Origin: HGM04593 sp045660825
GTDB taxonomy: Bacteria; Bacteroidota; Bacteroidia; Bacteroidales; Bacteroidaceae
Direction: 5' to 3'
Length of the DNA: 64,000 nt
Assembly: GCA_045660825.1 (NCBI GenBank)
Contig: JAZREN010000065.1
Span: forward strand, 6,533-70,532
Shown piece by piece: positions 44,569 through 52,943 of this stretch (its first letter is position 1; the number at the start of each line of letters is the position of its first letter). The notes under the pieces were generated by a model, which worked only from the letters and a program-made list of their open reading frames with translations, did not search any database and was not told the origin of the DNA. A program made the translations under genes and the position numbers.

Positions 44569-45717
44569 ATGATACCAGCAGAATTTGACGAAATCCGTCC
44601 TTACAACCCCGAAGAACTTCCACAAATCTATGAAGAGCTCATTGCCGACCCCGAATTCCAGGCTGTGATGGGTTATGTATTCAAGGATATCCCATTTGAA
44701 CACGTGGCAGCCAAGATACGCGGTTGCAAGACCAACCTCGATTTCCAGGTGAACATGGTACTCCCATTCCTGCAGCAGGTGCTGGCAAAACTATCCACAG
44801 GCCTTACAATGAGCATCGAAAACAAGGAGAACCTTGCAAAGTCACTTTGCATATCAAACCACCGCGACATCATCATGGACTCGGCATTCCTGTGTATGGT
44901 GCTTGTACAGAATACCGGCAACACCGTTGAGATTGCCATCGGCGACAACCTGCTCATCCGTCCATGGATTAAGAAACTCGTTCGCGTGAACCGCAGCTTC
45001 ATCGTGCAGCGCTCGGCAAGCATACGCGAGATGCTCGCATCATCAAAGCGCCTCTCATCATACATGCACCACGCCATCACCGAGCGCCAGCAGCCCATCT
45101 GGATTGCACAGCGCGAAGGACGTGCCAAGGACAGCAATGACCGCACACAGGAGGGCCTCATCAAGATGATGTCAATGTACAGCAGCGACGACATAATCGA
45201 CGCATTGAAGGTGCTTAACATTGCACCAACCACAATATCATATGAGTTTGACCCCTGCGACTACCTCAAGGCTAAGGAGTTCCAGCAGAAACGTGACAAC
45301 CCAGAGTGGAAGAAAGCACCACAGGACGACCTCATCAACATGAAGGCCGGAATGTTCGGTTACAAGGGCGGCATCCACTATCATGTAGCCGACTGCATCA
45401 ACGACGAGATTGATGCCATTGACCGCTCACTTGGCAAGAACGAGAAGACCGCAGCCGTGGCACGCATCATCGACAAGCACATACACAAGAACTACAAGTT
45501 CTGGCCAATCAACTACTACTTCTATGAGCTGCTCACCGGCGATACACGCTTTGCCGACAAATATACCGCCGAGGACAAGGCGAAACTCGACATGTACCTG
45601 CAAGGACAGATTCAGAAGGTCGACCTCCCCGAGCGCGACGACGAGTTCTGCCGCACAAAGATTCTCGAGATGTATGCCAACCCGGTAATCAACTACATAA
45701 AGGCAACAGAGGAGTAA
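44569..45717 (+). CDS. 1-acylglycerol-3-phosphate acyltransferase-like enzyme
   Basis: 382 residues from ATG 44569. SNHRDIIMDSAF near 96-107 resembles the NHxxxxD catalytic motif of glycerolipid acyltransferases but has one extra residue between His and Asp. AQREGRAKDSNDRTQEGLIKM near 180 fits the EGxR substrate motif. The long C-terminal region has no recognised domain. It probably acylates a lipid precursor at the inner membrane. Longer than classical PlsC (about 240), as in Bacteroidales homologues. Confidence 0.78.
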   Translation: MIPAEFDEIRPYNPEELPQIYEELIADPEFQAVMGYVFKDIPFEHVAAKIRGCKTNLDFQVNMVLPFLQQVLAKLSTGLTMSIENKENLAKSLCISNHRDIIMDSAFLCMVLVQNTGNTVEIAIGDNLLIRPWIKKLVRVNRSFIVQRSASIREMLASSKRLSSYMHHAITERQQPIWIAQREGRAKDSNDRTQEGLIKMMSMYSSDDIIDALKVLNIAPTTISYEFDPCDYLKAKEFQQKRDNPEWKKAPQDDLINMKAGMFGYKGGIHYHVADCINDEIDAIDRSLGKNEKTAAVARIIDKHIHKNYKFWPINYYFYELLTGDTRFADKYTAEDKAKLDMYLQGQIQKVDLPERDDEFCRTKILEMYANPVINYIKATEE

Positions 45718-45738
45718 ATGAACTACGATTATAAAAAA

Positions 45739-45773
45739 TTGAAGGCAAATTCCGATTCGGGATTTGCCTTCAA
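45739..45773. terminator. Bidirectional terminator between the acyltransferase gene and dusB
   Basis: TTGAAGGCAAATTCC pairs with GGGATTTGCCTTCAA (one G-T pair). It lies between two converging genes. Confidence 0.8.
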
Positions 45774-45790
45774 ACGTTTACATATCTTTT

Positions 45791-46771
45791 TCAACCGTAT
45801 ATCTCAACAATCCTATCGAGGATTGACATGAGTTCGTCCATCTTTTCGCAGCGGAGCATCTCAATACGCAGGGGGCGGAAATCGTTGAGCCCTTTGAGCA
45901 ACGGTGTCGCAGCAAGGTGACGGCGCACGTGCAATATTCCGGGGCGCTCGCCAAGCCACTCCACACTGTCCTTCACCTGCTCACGCAGAATATCCATACA
46001 CTCGGTAAATGTAAAAGGAACAGCCGGCTCGCCATGCTCCAGATAGTGCTTCACATCGCGGAAAATCCATGGCTGGCCAAAGCTGGCACGACCAATCATT
46101 ACAGCATCCACGCCATACTTGTCAAAGCACTCCTTTGCACGCTCGGGAGTCTTCACGTCACCGTTGCCGATGATTGGAATGTGCATTCGCGGGTTCTCCT
46201 TGATTTTGCCAATGAGTGTCCAGTCGGCATCGCCGGTGTACATCTGTGCGCGTGTACGGCCATGCACTGTCAGTGCTGCAATACCGCAGTCCTGCAGCTG
46301 CTCGGCAAGGTCAACGATGCACTTGCTGTTGTCGTCCCAACCAAGGCGGGTCTTCACCGTAACAGGGATATTCACGGCATCCACCACAGCCTTTGTAATC
46401 TCAAGCAGCTTTGGAATGTTCTGCAACATACCCGCACCACACCCCTTGCGTGCCACCTTCTTCACCGGGCAACCGAAGTTGATGTCAAGTATATCGGGTT
46501 TCGCAAGCTCCACACGCTTGGCAGCCTCGACCATTGGCTCCACCTCGTTGCCATATATCTGTATTGCCACCGGGCGCTCCTTGTCATAGACCTGCAACTT
46601 ACGCACGGTGCTGTTGACATCGCGTATGAGTGCATCGCTCGAAACAAACTCGGTATATACCATGTCTACACCGAAGCGCTTGCACAGCAAGCGGAACGCC
46701 GCATCGGTCACGTCCTCCATGGGAGCAAGAAAGATGGGATATTTTCCGAATTCTATATTGGCAATCTTCAT
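45791..46771 (-). CDS. dusB: tRNA-dihydrouridine synthase
   Basis: 326 residues. FMN TIM-barrel with FLAPMEDVTDAAFRLLCKRFG at the N-terminus, DINFGCPVKKVARKGCGAGML with the catalytic cysteine near 100, TVKTRLGWDD, LTVHGRTRAQMYTG, IIGNGDV and VMIGRASFGQPWIF. It reduces uridines in tRNA D-loops using NADPH. Shares a palindromic promoter region with the divergent U32 peptidase gene. Confidence 0.94.
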   Translation of the reverse strand: MKIANIEFGKYPIFLAPMEDVTDAAFRLLCKRFGVDMVYTEFVSSDALIRDVNSTVRKLQVYDKERPVAIQIYGNEVEPMVEAAKRVELAKPDILDINFGCPVKKVARKGCGAGMLQNIPKLLEITKAVVDAVNIPVTVKTRLGWDDNSKCIVDLAEQLQDCGIAALTVHGRTRAQMYTGDADWTLIGKIKENPRMHIPIIGNGDVKTPERAKECFDKYGVDAVMIGRASFGQPWIFRDVKHYLEHGEPAVPFTFTECMDILREQVKDSVEWLGERPGILHVRRHLAATPLLKGLNDFRPLRIEMLRCEKMDELMSILDRIVEIYG

Positions 46772-46807
46772 TGTCTAATAATCAGCTATGAGTTTGTTAT
46801 TTCCTTG

Positions 46808-46823
46808 CAAAGATATATCTTTG
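46808..46823. promoter_or_regulatory. Palindromic double -7 box for dusB and the U32 gene
   Basis: CAAAGATATATCTTTG is a perfect 16-base palindrome made of two back-to-back TATCTTTG boxes. The minus box faces dusB (ATG at 46771), the plus box faces the U32 gene (ATG at 46987). Confidence 0.6.
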
Positions 46824-46868
46824 TAGGCAAAATACAAACTGTACACACTTTTAATAGACAAGCACTCA

Positions 46869-46948
46869 TGTCATACTGAGCAAAGCGAAGTATCTCTAAA
46901 AGTCTGTCAACGGGGCATTGAGATTCTTCACATCCGTTCAGAATGACA
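46869..46948. repeat. Dispersed palindromic repeat, copy 3
   Basis: Bounded by TGTCAT and ATGACA, in the leader of the U32 gene. Left and right ends match copy 2 (28837-28909) closely. The central loop differs. Confidence 0.8.
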
Positions 46949-46986
46949 AATACGCAATTTTGTCATTTCCAACTGCAACATCAACC

Positions 46987-48249
46987 ATGAACTACAAAAG
47001 AAGCGATTTCGAGATTATGGCCCCTGTGGGTTCGCGCGAGAGCCTCGCGGCAGCCATACAGGCCGGAGCCAACTCAATATATTTTGGTATCGAACACCTT
47101 AACATGCGCGCCCACTCGGCAAGCGCATTCTCAATCAATGACCTGCGCGAGATAGCACAGATTTGCGATGAGCATGGCATAAAGAGTTACCTCACCGTGA
47201 ACACCATCATCTACGAGGACGACCTGGCGATGATGTACCAGATTATCGACGCAGCCAAGGAGAGCGGTATCTCAGCCGTCATTGCTGCCGATGTTGCCGT
47301 TATGCAGTACTGCAACCGCGTTGGCGTTGAGGTTCACCTCTCGACACAGCTCAACATCAGCAACAGCGAGGCAATGAAGTTCTACGCACAGTTTGCCGAT
47401 GTTGTGGTGCTTGCACGCGAGCTGAAGATGGAGCAGGTTGCCGCAATACACAAGGTAATTGTAGACGAGAACATACGCGGACCAAAGGGCGAGCTGTTGC
47501 GCATCGAGATGTTCTGCCATGGTGCATTGTGCATGGCAATCTCGGGCAAGTGCTACATGTCGCTTCACCAGCTAGGTCGCAGCGCCAACCGTGGCGAGTG
47601 TATGCAGGTGTGCCGCCGTGGTTATATTGTAAAGGACCGCGAGAGCGACATTGAACTGGAGGTCGACAACAAATACATTATGTCGCCCAAAGACCTCAAG
47701 ACCATACGTTTCATTGACCGTATGATTGAGAGCGGTGTGCGTGTGTTCAAGATTGAAGGCCGTGCACGTGGCCCCGAATATGTGCAGACCGTTGCCGGTT
47801 GCTACAACGAGGCACTCGAAGCCTACCTCGCCGGCGAGCTCACCGAGGAGAAGAAGGATGCCTGGGACGAGCGCCTTGCAACAGTGTTCAACCGCGAATT
47901 CTGGGACGGTTACTACCAAGGACAGAAGCTTGGCGAGTGGAGCAACATCTACGGCTCACAGGCTACCGAGCGCAAGGTATACATCGGCAAGGCAATAAAG
48001 CACTTCTCAAAGCTTGGCGTTGGCGAATTCCTCATTGAGGCAGGCACCATTGATGCAGGCGAAAAGATTCTCATCACCGGCCCCACAACCGGCGCCGTGT
48101 ACCTGGAGCTTGAAGACCCACGCGTAAACCTGGAGCCTGTTGAAAAGGTGAACAAGGGCGACAGGGTTTCGTTCAAGGTTCCCTGCAAGGTGCGCCCAAG
48201 CGACAAGCTCTACAAGATTGTAAAGACCGAGCACGGCTGTTGCGACTAA
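46987..48249 (+). CDS. U32 family peptidase
   Basis: 420 residues from ATG 46987. Begins FEIMAPVGSRESLAAAIQAGANSIYFGIEHLNMRA. The U32 signature is seen as EMFCHGALCMAISGKCYMSLHQLGRSANRGECMQVCRR, with the four cysteines expected of the Fe-S/active centre, and KDLKTIRFIDRMIESGVRVFKIEGRARGPEY. Members include collagenase-like proteins and the tRNA/rRNA hydroxylation factors RlhA and TrhP. An RNA-modification role is plausible given dusB next door, but is inference. Confidence 0.9.
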   Translation: MNYKRSDFEIMAPVGSRESLAAAIQAGANSIYFGIEHLNMRAHSASAFSINDLREIAQICDEHGIKSYLTVNTIIYEDDLAMMYQIIDAAKESGISAVIAADVAVMQYCNRVGVEVHLSTQLNISNSEAMKFYAQFADVVVLARELKMEQVAAIHKVIVDENIRGPKGELLRIEMFCHGALCMAISGKCYMSLHQLGRSANRGECMQVCRRGYIVKDRESDIELEVDNKYIMSPKDLKTIRFIDRMIESGVRVFKIEGRARGPEYVQTVAGCYNEALEAYLAGELTEEKKDAWDERLATVFNREFWDGYYQGQKLGEWSNIYGSQATERKVYIGKAIKHFSKLGVGEFLIEAGTIDAGEKILITGPTTGAVYLELEDPRVNLEPVEKVNKGDRVSFKVPCKVRPSDKLYKIVKTEHGCCD

Positions 48250-48264
48250 ACAGCATTGGATATT

Positions 48265-48305
48265 AAAAGTTGGCGATTCATCAATGATGGGTCGCCAACT
48301 TTTTT
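48265..48305 (+). terminator. Terminator after the U32 gene
   Basis: AAAAGTTGGCGA pairs with TCGCCAACTTTT (48292-48303), followed by TTAT. Confidence 0.88.
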
Positions 48306-48359
48306 ATGATGGCGTCACCTGCTTTTAACGGTGAAGGAAATAAAAATTTACCCTGTCCG

Positions 48360-48400
48360 TTGAATTTTTGAGCAGATGTTACTATATTTATAAAAGGAAA
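48360..48400 (+). promoter_or_regulatory. Duplicated promoter block, copy 1
   Basis: TTGA, 19-base spacer, TATATTTA (48383-48390), then AAAAGGAAA. The 41-base block matches 49189-49229 at 34 positions. Both differ from the common TAnnTTTG box. Confidence 0.55.
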
Positions 48401-48418
48401 AAACAAAACACTACAATT

Positions 48419-49090
48419 ATGCTTAACAAGACCATTTACATTGAACTTGACAATGTGCTTTGCAATTATAACGGACGCATTTTTGAACTCAGAGCCGAGA
48501 ATGATTGTGATGACATCGAGCAACTCCCTATCCACTACAAGGACATGGAGCCTATTGATGGTGCAATTGAGGCGGTTGAAGAGCTTGCCCGGAATTTGGA
48601 TGTATATATAGTTACACCCGATGAGAAATGCGAAGAGAAGACCGAATGGGTGCGCACTCACCTGCCCCAAATAGTTGACAACATCGTATTCTGCGATATT
48701 GAGGAGATACGCGATGGCAACTACCTTGTATGCTTTGAGAAGAAAAAGGGCGGATGTTTCAGAGGCCGATTCATTGAATATTACTCAATGAGCTTTCCAA
48801 CTTGGCTAGAGGTAGTCAACTACATTGCCGCAAAAGAAGATGGCGACGAGGGCACTTGCTCAATCTTTGAATTTGAAGACGAGGAGACACTCGCACGCAA
48901 CATGGTGACGCGCAGCATGGTTGAGAAGACCATAAAGCACCTCGATGCCTATTCAAAGATATTAAATGCAAAATACGGGCAGGAGAGCGATGAAGATTTG
49001 TACAAGGTAATCATGGAAATAGCCCGGCTCACCAACCAATGGCTTGAAGTAACAGGTGAGGAAGACGAGAGTGACTATTACGACATTTAA
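48419..49090 (+). CDS. Acidic protein with a HAD-like (5'-nucleotidase type) N-terminal domain
   Basis: 223 residues from ATG 48419. N-terminal KTIYIELDNVLCNYNGR resembles motif I of pyrimidine 5'(3')-deoxyribonucleotidases (DMDxVL), but the first aspartate is E9, with D11 kept. MEPIDGAIEAVEELARNLDVYIVT matches motif II and the threonine site, and the later IVFCDIEEIRDGNYLVC is in motif IV's place. The second half is acidic and helical and is not part of the HAD fold. Activity may be altered by the D-to-E change. Role unknown. Confidence 0.65.
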   Translation: MLNKTIYIELDNVLCNYNGRIFELRAENDCDDIEQLPIHYKDMEPIDGAIEAVEELARNLDVYIVTPDEKCEEKTEWVRTHLPQIVDNIVFCDIEEIRDGNYLVCFEKKKGGCFRGRFIEYYSMSFPTWLEVVNYIAAKEDGDEGTCSIFEFEDEETLARNMVTRSMVEKTIKHLDAYSKILNAKYGQESDEDLYKVIMEIARLTNQWLEVTGEEDESDYYDI

Positions 49091-49114
49091 CCATAAAACA
49101 TTACGTTGACGCAT

Positions 49115-49147
49115 TTGTAGGGGCAGACCGCGTGTCTGTCCCTACAA
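49115..49147. repeat. GTAGGGGCAGAC-type hairpin repeat
   Basis: TTGTAGGGGCAGAC (49115-49128) pairs with GTCTGTCCCTACAA (49134-49147) around CGCGT, with one G-T pair. It lies between the HAD-like gene and the next duplicated promoter and could act as a terminator without a T-run. Confidence 0.6.
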
Positions 49148-49188
49148 TATTATACACAAAGGGTATAAAAATAAATTTGCCCCATTCA

Positions 49189-49229
49189 TTGAATTTTTGC
49201 ACAAATGTTTCTATATTAGTAATAGGAAA
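49189..49229 (+). promoter_or_regulatory. Duplicated promoter block, copy 2
   Basis: TTGA (49189-49192), 19-base spacer, TATATTAG (49212-49219), then AATAGGAAA. It matches copy 1 at 34 of 41 positions and lies 14 bases before the next ATG. Confidence 0.55.
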
Positions 49230-49242
49230 GCGAGAAAGAATT

Positions 49243-49575
49243 ATGATAAAGTACGACTTATACATCCGCGGCAATGAACCCGGACTGGATGCCATAAAAC
49301 AGTTGGTGACCGGCATTGCCGAGCGCACAGGCTGCATTACAGACGATGAGAGCAACATGAACATCCCGCTGGGAATTGTGATGCAGGTGCTCACAGGCGA
49401 CGCGCTGCACCTGGGACTGCTCATTGGCATGAACACCGAAGACCCCTATTGTGTGGTGCTGCGCATTGAGTGCGAAGATATCATGCCATTGCACGATGCA
49501 TTGATTGAATGTTTCGGGGGCATAGAGATTGAGATGGATGAGGACGTAGATGATGTACCCTGGCCTTTTGAATGA
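49243..49575 (+). CDS. Small acidic protein of unknown function (110 residues)
   Basis: 110 residues, begins MIKYDLYIRGNEPGLDAIKQLV and ends in an acidic patch (IEMDEDVDDVPWPFE). Mixed alpha/beta with no catalytic motif visible. It resembles the size and charge of inhibitor or immunity proteins, but no toxin gene is present and this is speculation. Its stop overlaps a possible ATG of the next gene. Confidence 0.65.
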   Translation: MIKYDLYIRGNEPGLDAIKQLVTGIAERTGCITDDESNMNIPLGIVMQVLTGDALHLGLLIGMNTEDPYCVVLRIECEDIMPLHDALIECFGGIEIEMDEDVDDVPWPFE

Positions 49576-49601
49576 GATTACCGACAATAAAAACTGATAT
49601 T

Positions 49602-50078
49602 ATGGAGACTATTTCAAACATGCTGCCTAAGGCAAATGAGGAATACTTAAACTACATCTACGACATTGACGAGGATGTCTGCAATGAATACAAGGAGATT
49701 GCCCGCTTCACAGCAAAAAAGATTGAGGAGATTGAAGCCGAAGACGACACGCTTAAACGAATGGACTTTTTCCTACCAGATGAGCTGTTGGCAAATACAA
49801 AATTCAGCGAAATTCATATCTATTGCTACAAAGAATACTTTGACCCCAAACGCGTATCCAACTATATGCTCTTTATTGACGAGGAAGGCCTGTCGCTATC
49901 CATTGACCTGTACAAACTGTATGAGTGGTTAGATGGCAGCGACATGGAGGATTCAGTGATTGATGAGCTGATGAATGTAGAAAGAGACTACGGACTCTAC
50001 AAAGAGGGCAAACTGGAAGAGGAGTTTGAACGGATGGCAAGAGTCATGGAGATGCTGAGAAACAGTTCAGATGATTAA
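49602..50078 (+). CDS. Acidic helical protein of unknown function
   Basis: 158 residues from ATG 49602. An in-frame ATG at 49572, overlapping the previous stop as ATGA, would add ten residues. Helix-rich, acidic, with EDVCNEYKEIARFTAKKIEEIEAEDD and the C-terminal DELMNVERDYGLYKEGKLEEEFERMARVME. The DNA for that C-terminal segment is repeated almost exactly at 54240-54334. No family recognised. Probably co-transcribed with the gene at 49243. Confidence 0.7.
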   Translation: METISNMLPKANEEYLNYIYDIDEDVCNEYKEIARFTAKKIEEIEAEDDTLKRMDFFLPDELLANTKFSEIHIYCYKEYFDPKRVSNYMLFIDEEGLSLSIDLYKLYEWLDGSDMEDSVIDELMNVERDYGLYKEGKLEEEFERMARVMEMLRNSSDD

Positions 50079-50123
50079 GCATATTTCCGTCATATCTACT
50101 GTAGATTTGACGGAAATATGCTT
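50077..50123 (+). terminator. Terminator after the duplicated-tail gene
   Basis: A 16-base arm (50077-50092) pairs perfectly with 50108-50123, starting at the stop codon. The hairpin faces the converging kinase gene. No strong T-run. Confidence 0.7.
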
Positions 50124-50179
50124 ATCGACATTATCCTAAAGGGTTCTATTTTATAGAAAAAAGAGAGGGAATAAAGAAA

Positions 50180-52060
50180 CTACAGTTCGACGATAGTAGT
50201 AAACACATTCCAACCGTGAGTATTTCTATACACACTTCCTGCACCGCGTGGAACATACAGCACACAATCCTCACCCACATTGCCAAAGACATTGCTGCTG
50301 ACCTCGAAAAGTTCATCGGCCGGAATATGCGACACCACAGAAGTCAAGTTTCTGCAACCGTCAAAAGCATAATTACCTATGACACGTACCCCTTTGCCAA
50401 TGACCACTCTTTCGAGTTTTTCATTATAATCAAAAGCATATTGTCCAATCGCGGTAACAGAATCAGGTATTACAATCTCAACAAAAGCACAATGCGATAA
50501 GGCAGCCACACCTATTGAGGTGAGGTTTTCAGGAAGCTCTATTTTCGACAAATCACCACAATACTGGAACGTGTATTGTTTCAATTCGGTAACACCGTCA
50601 GGAAGTTTCATTTCCCTCAACCCGCAATGCACAAAAGCATTTTCACCTATGGATGTCACGGCTGCAGGTATATCAATGTGCACCAAGTTCTCTACGCCCA
50701 TAAACGCGTTAGACGCAATAGCTGTAACGCCGTGTGGTATCACTGTAGCTTCACAACCCGCTAAAAGAGTGTTTGTAGCCGTTTCAATTATTGCATTGCA
50801 ACCATTACGGCTGTCATATACAGTGTTCCCCTCATCTACCGTAAAACCCTTTATGTGACACATAGGGTATATTGCCACAGAACCGATGTAAGTTACACTC
50901 TTTGGTATAAATAACGTATCAGCAAGCAAACAACCATACAAGGCAGAATCGGCCAACACCTCCACGCCATCGGGAATAGTGACTTTTGATATATAAGGAT
51001 TCATAAAAGCCTGCCCCGCAATGGATGTAACCCTGAACTCACGGCCTTTGTATGTCACCGTTGATGGTATTATCACTTCGCAAGTGTTATATTCATATTC
51101 AAATTCCGAGGGCGAATTGCCCTTGAACGTAACCTCTACAGTACGTGCCGACCGAGAAGTTACATTGTAGTAAATACCCTCATTGCAGAACCTTGCAGGG
51201 AAGCGCCCCATCTCCCAACTGACGTAATTGTACAGCATATCATATAACGGAGATGCGAGAAAGCCTGCCAGCAGCGCAACAATCCCCACAAACAAGGTTG
51301 CCACCTTTCCTGCTTTAATATACTTGCGGTACTTCACTGCTGAAAGAATCTCCCCCACCGACTGATAACGTTTCTTCTTGTTGTTTTGCAGACAACGTTC
51401 CTTAATCTCTTGCAGTTTTCCCGAGAGCCTGATACCTGTCTCTGTTTCAATATATTGCAGTATGCATCCAAGCCCATATATATCGCTACGGTTGTCGATA
51501 TCACGCACATCACCCACCAGTGTTTCAGGTGCTGCAAAATCCTTTGTACACCCGGCAGTAAAGTCATTGGTATCGCTTATGCTGAAACCCAGGTCCACCA
51601 ATTTAACACAGTTATCGGCCTTTGCTAGCAATATATTGGAAGGGGTAAGGTCCAGGTGAATGATATTCTTACTATGCATCTCACTCAAGGCCATAAGCAA
51701 CTGCCCGATTAAGAGATACAGGTTCTTCTCGTTCCTGAAATATTCCGGTTCACTATGTAGTTTCTCTTTTAGAGTAACACCATTCACATAATCCATAATA
51801 ATATACAGGCCGTTGCTGTCCTCATTTATGCTAATGTACTCAGTAACGTAAGGACAGCTTATGCTCTTGCCGGCTTCGTACTCCTTGAAGAACATTGAAC
51901 GGTAACGTGGGTCGGCGGCATACTCCTCACGTAACAGCTTCATAAAATATAGACGGCCATCTACGCGCAGTTTATAGAGCCTTGAAAACGCACTTGTTTC
52001 CTTTATAAGTTCCACCTTGTCAAAATATGTATTTTCAATCAGGAATTTCGATGTTTCCAT
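50180..52060 (-). CDS. Hanks-type serine/threonine kinase fused to a BspA-type leucine-rich repeat ectodomain
   Basis: 626 residues. Kinase domain 10-245 with K41 (YFMKLL), catalytic loop HLDLTPSN (D137, N142), metal motif DLG (D156, in place of DFG) and APETLVGD. The nucleotide loop (KETSAFSRLY) lacks the usual glycines. One membrane helix at about 253-272 (VATLFVGIVALLAGFLAS). Beyond it a linker and about nine BspA/LRR_5-type repeats (SVTAIGQYAFDYNEKLERVVIG, GVRVIGNYAFDGC and similar) up to residue 610. The topology suggests an outside sensor or binder and an inside kinase. Encoded 21 bases after its partner gene. Confidence 0.88.
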   Translation of the reverse strand: METSKFLIENTYFDKVELIKETSAFSRLYKLRVDGRLYFMKLLREEYAADPRYRSMFFKEYEAGKSISCPYVTEYISINEDSNGLYIIMDYVNGVTLKEKLHSEPEYFRNEKNLYLLIGQLLMALSEMHSKNIIHLDLTPSNILLAKADNCVKLVDLGFSISDTNDFTAGCTKDFAAPETLVGDVRDIDNRSDIYGLGCILQYIETETGIRLSGKLQEIKERCLQNNKKKRYQSVGEILSAVKYRKYIKAGKVATLFVGIVALLAGFLASPLYDMLYNYVSWEMGRFPARFCNEGIYYNVTSRSARTVEVTFKGNSPSEFEYEYNTCEVIIPSTVTYKGREFRVTSIAGQAFMNPYISKVTIPDGVEVLADSALYGCLLADTLFIPKSVTYIGSVAIYPMCHIKGFTVDEGNTVYDSRNGCNAIIETATNTLLAGCEATVIPHGVTAIASNAFMGVENLVHIDIPAAVTSIGENAFVHCGLREMKLPDGVTELKQYTFQYCGDLSKIELPENLTSIGVAALSHCAFVEIVIPDSVTAIGQYAFDYNEKLERVVIGKGVRVIGNYAFDGCRNLTSVVSHIPADELFEVSSNVFGNVGEDCVLYVPRGAGSVYRNTHGWNVFTTIVEL

Positions 52061-52081
52061 ACACCTCTTTTTTTAACGCTT

Positions 52082-52642
52082 TTAATGTTTCCTTACCATA
52101 TATCTGACACCACCAACCATTCCACATACATAATTTGTTGGCGGATTACCATTATGCACAAGGCACGATAGAACCAACGGTTCACCATCAATAATTTGCC
52201 CCAACAGAAATGTATCACCACAAGCAAGTTTGCTGTTCACGCTCTCTACCACCTTAAAAAGGTTCATACCCTCATACTGCACCACCACGCTATGCCCTGG
52301 GTCCCATTTTATTTCCACAATATCACCTCTCTGCAAGGAACTCACAAGCAAGCTGTCATTCGGCAAAAAGTCACTGACCATCTCACCTATTCCTTTACAA
52401 AAGGCATCGAAACAGCCATACCCTGCATACTGTGCAAGGACATTCAACGTGTTACGGAAAGGAATCTTTTGCCTCTCCTTACCAAAATACCCCCAAAAAC
52501 GTTTCAAGGTAACAGGTGCTATGTATGTGTTTATGCTGCTGAAAATGCGAGTCGACAAATAATCGTAATCACGTGGTGCCTCCATTTTACGCCCCACAAC
52601 CTTTTCCACTTTCTCCCGCAGTTCCTGGTAATGTTTTTCCAT
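52082..52642 (-). CDS. Kinase-operon partner protein of unknown function
   Basis: 186 residues. The first 90 (LSTRIFSSINTYIAPVTLKRFWGYFGKERQKI, then TLNVLAQYAGYGCFDAFCKGI) resemble a helical module I have seen at the N-terminus of many Bacteroidota regulatory-type proteins. The last 90 form a beta-rich domain (LQRGDIVEIKWDPGHSVVVQYEGMNLFKVVE...LSCLVH). No membrane helix. It directly precedes the kinase gene in the same operon and could be a substrate or adaptor. That is inference. Confidence 0.7.
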   Translation of the reverse strand: MEKHYQELREKVEKVVGRKMEAPRDYDYLSTRIFSSINTYIAPVTLKRFWGYFGKERQKIPFRNTLNVLAQYAGYGCFDAFCKGIGEMVSDFLPNDSLLVSSLQRGDIVEIKWDPGHSVVVQYEGMNLFKVVESVNSKLACGDTFLLGQIIDGEPLVLSCLVHNGNPPTNYVCGMVGGVRYMVRKH

Positions 52643-52943
52643 CTTTCTGTTTTATAATACATCAGTTTGTCCCCGTTTTACACAACACGCAAAACAGTTT
52701 TACACTATCGTCTTACAAAATTAGAACAGAGAGACAATAAAATGCAAATAAAAACAAAACATAAAAAAAATGCCACAATAAAAGAACCAAAAAGTCCGAG
52801 CAAATAAGTTTGTATTTACTTTCCTTTGCAAAAGTGTTAAAGATTTAAAAAGACGAACCACGAAACAAAAAACATTGCACAGTGTGCAATTCAGGCAATA
52901 CTACTCACAAAATTTCAATCTAAATTTTAACCAAATAAAAATT
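52643..52943. promoter_or_regulatory. Divergent regulatory region with a 17-bp palindrome
   Basis: For the kinase operon, the minus strand carries TTTG (52748-52745), 21-base spacer, TAATTTTG (52723-52716). For the plus-strand gene, a TTCCTTTG (52821-52828) is a weaker -7 candidate. ATTGCACAGTGTGCAAT (52874-52890), a perfect 17-base palindrome, lies 54 bases before the plus-strand ATG and could be an operator. The rest is A+T rich with no ORF. Confidence 0.55.

Noticed and set aside
45917..46879. Plus-strand open frame of 320 codons opposite dusB
   Set aside because: Histidine- and cysteine-rich composition typical of an antisense shadow. dusB motifs on the other strand are decisive.
48419..50078. 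Polymorphic toxin immunity array
   Set aside because: Gene sizes and acidity fit, but no toxin, VgrG, Rhs or secretion gene is present and no immunity family was recognised, so it is left as unknown.
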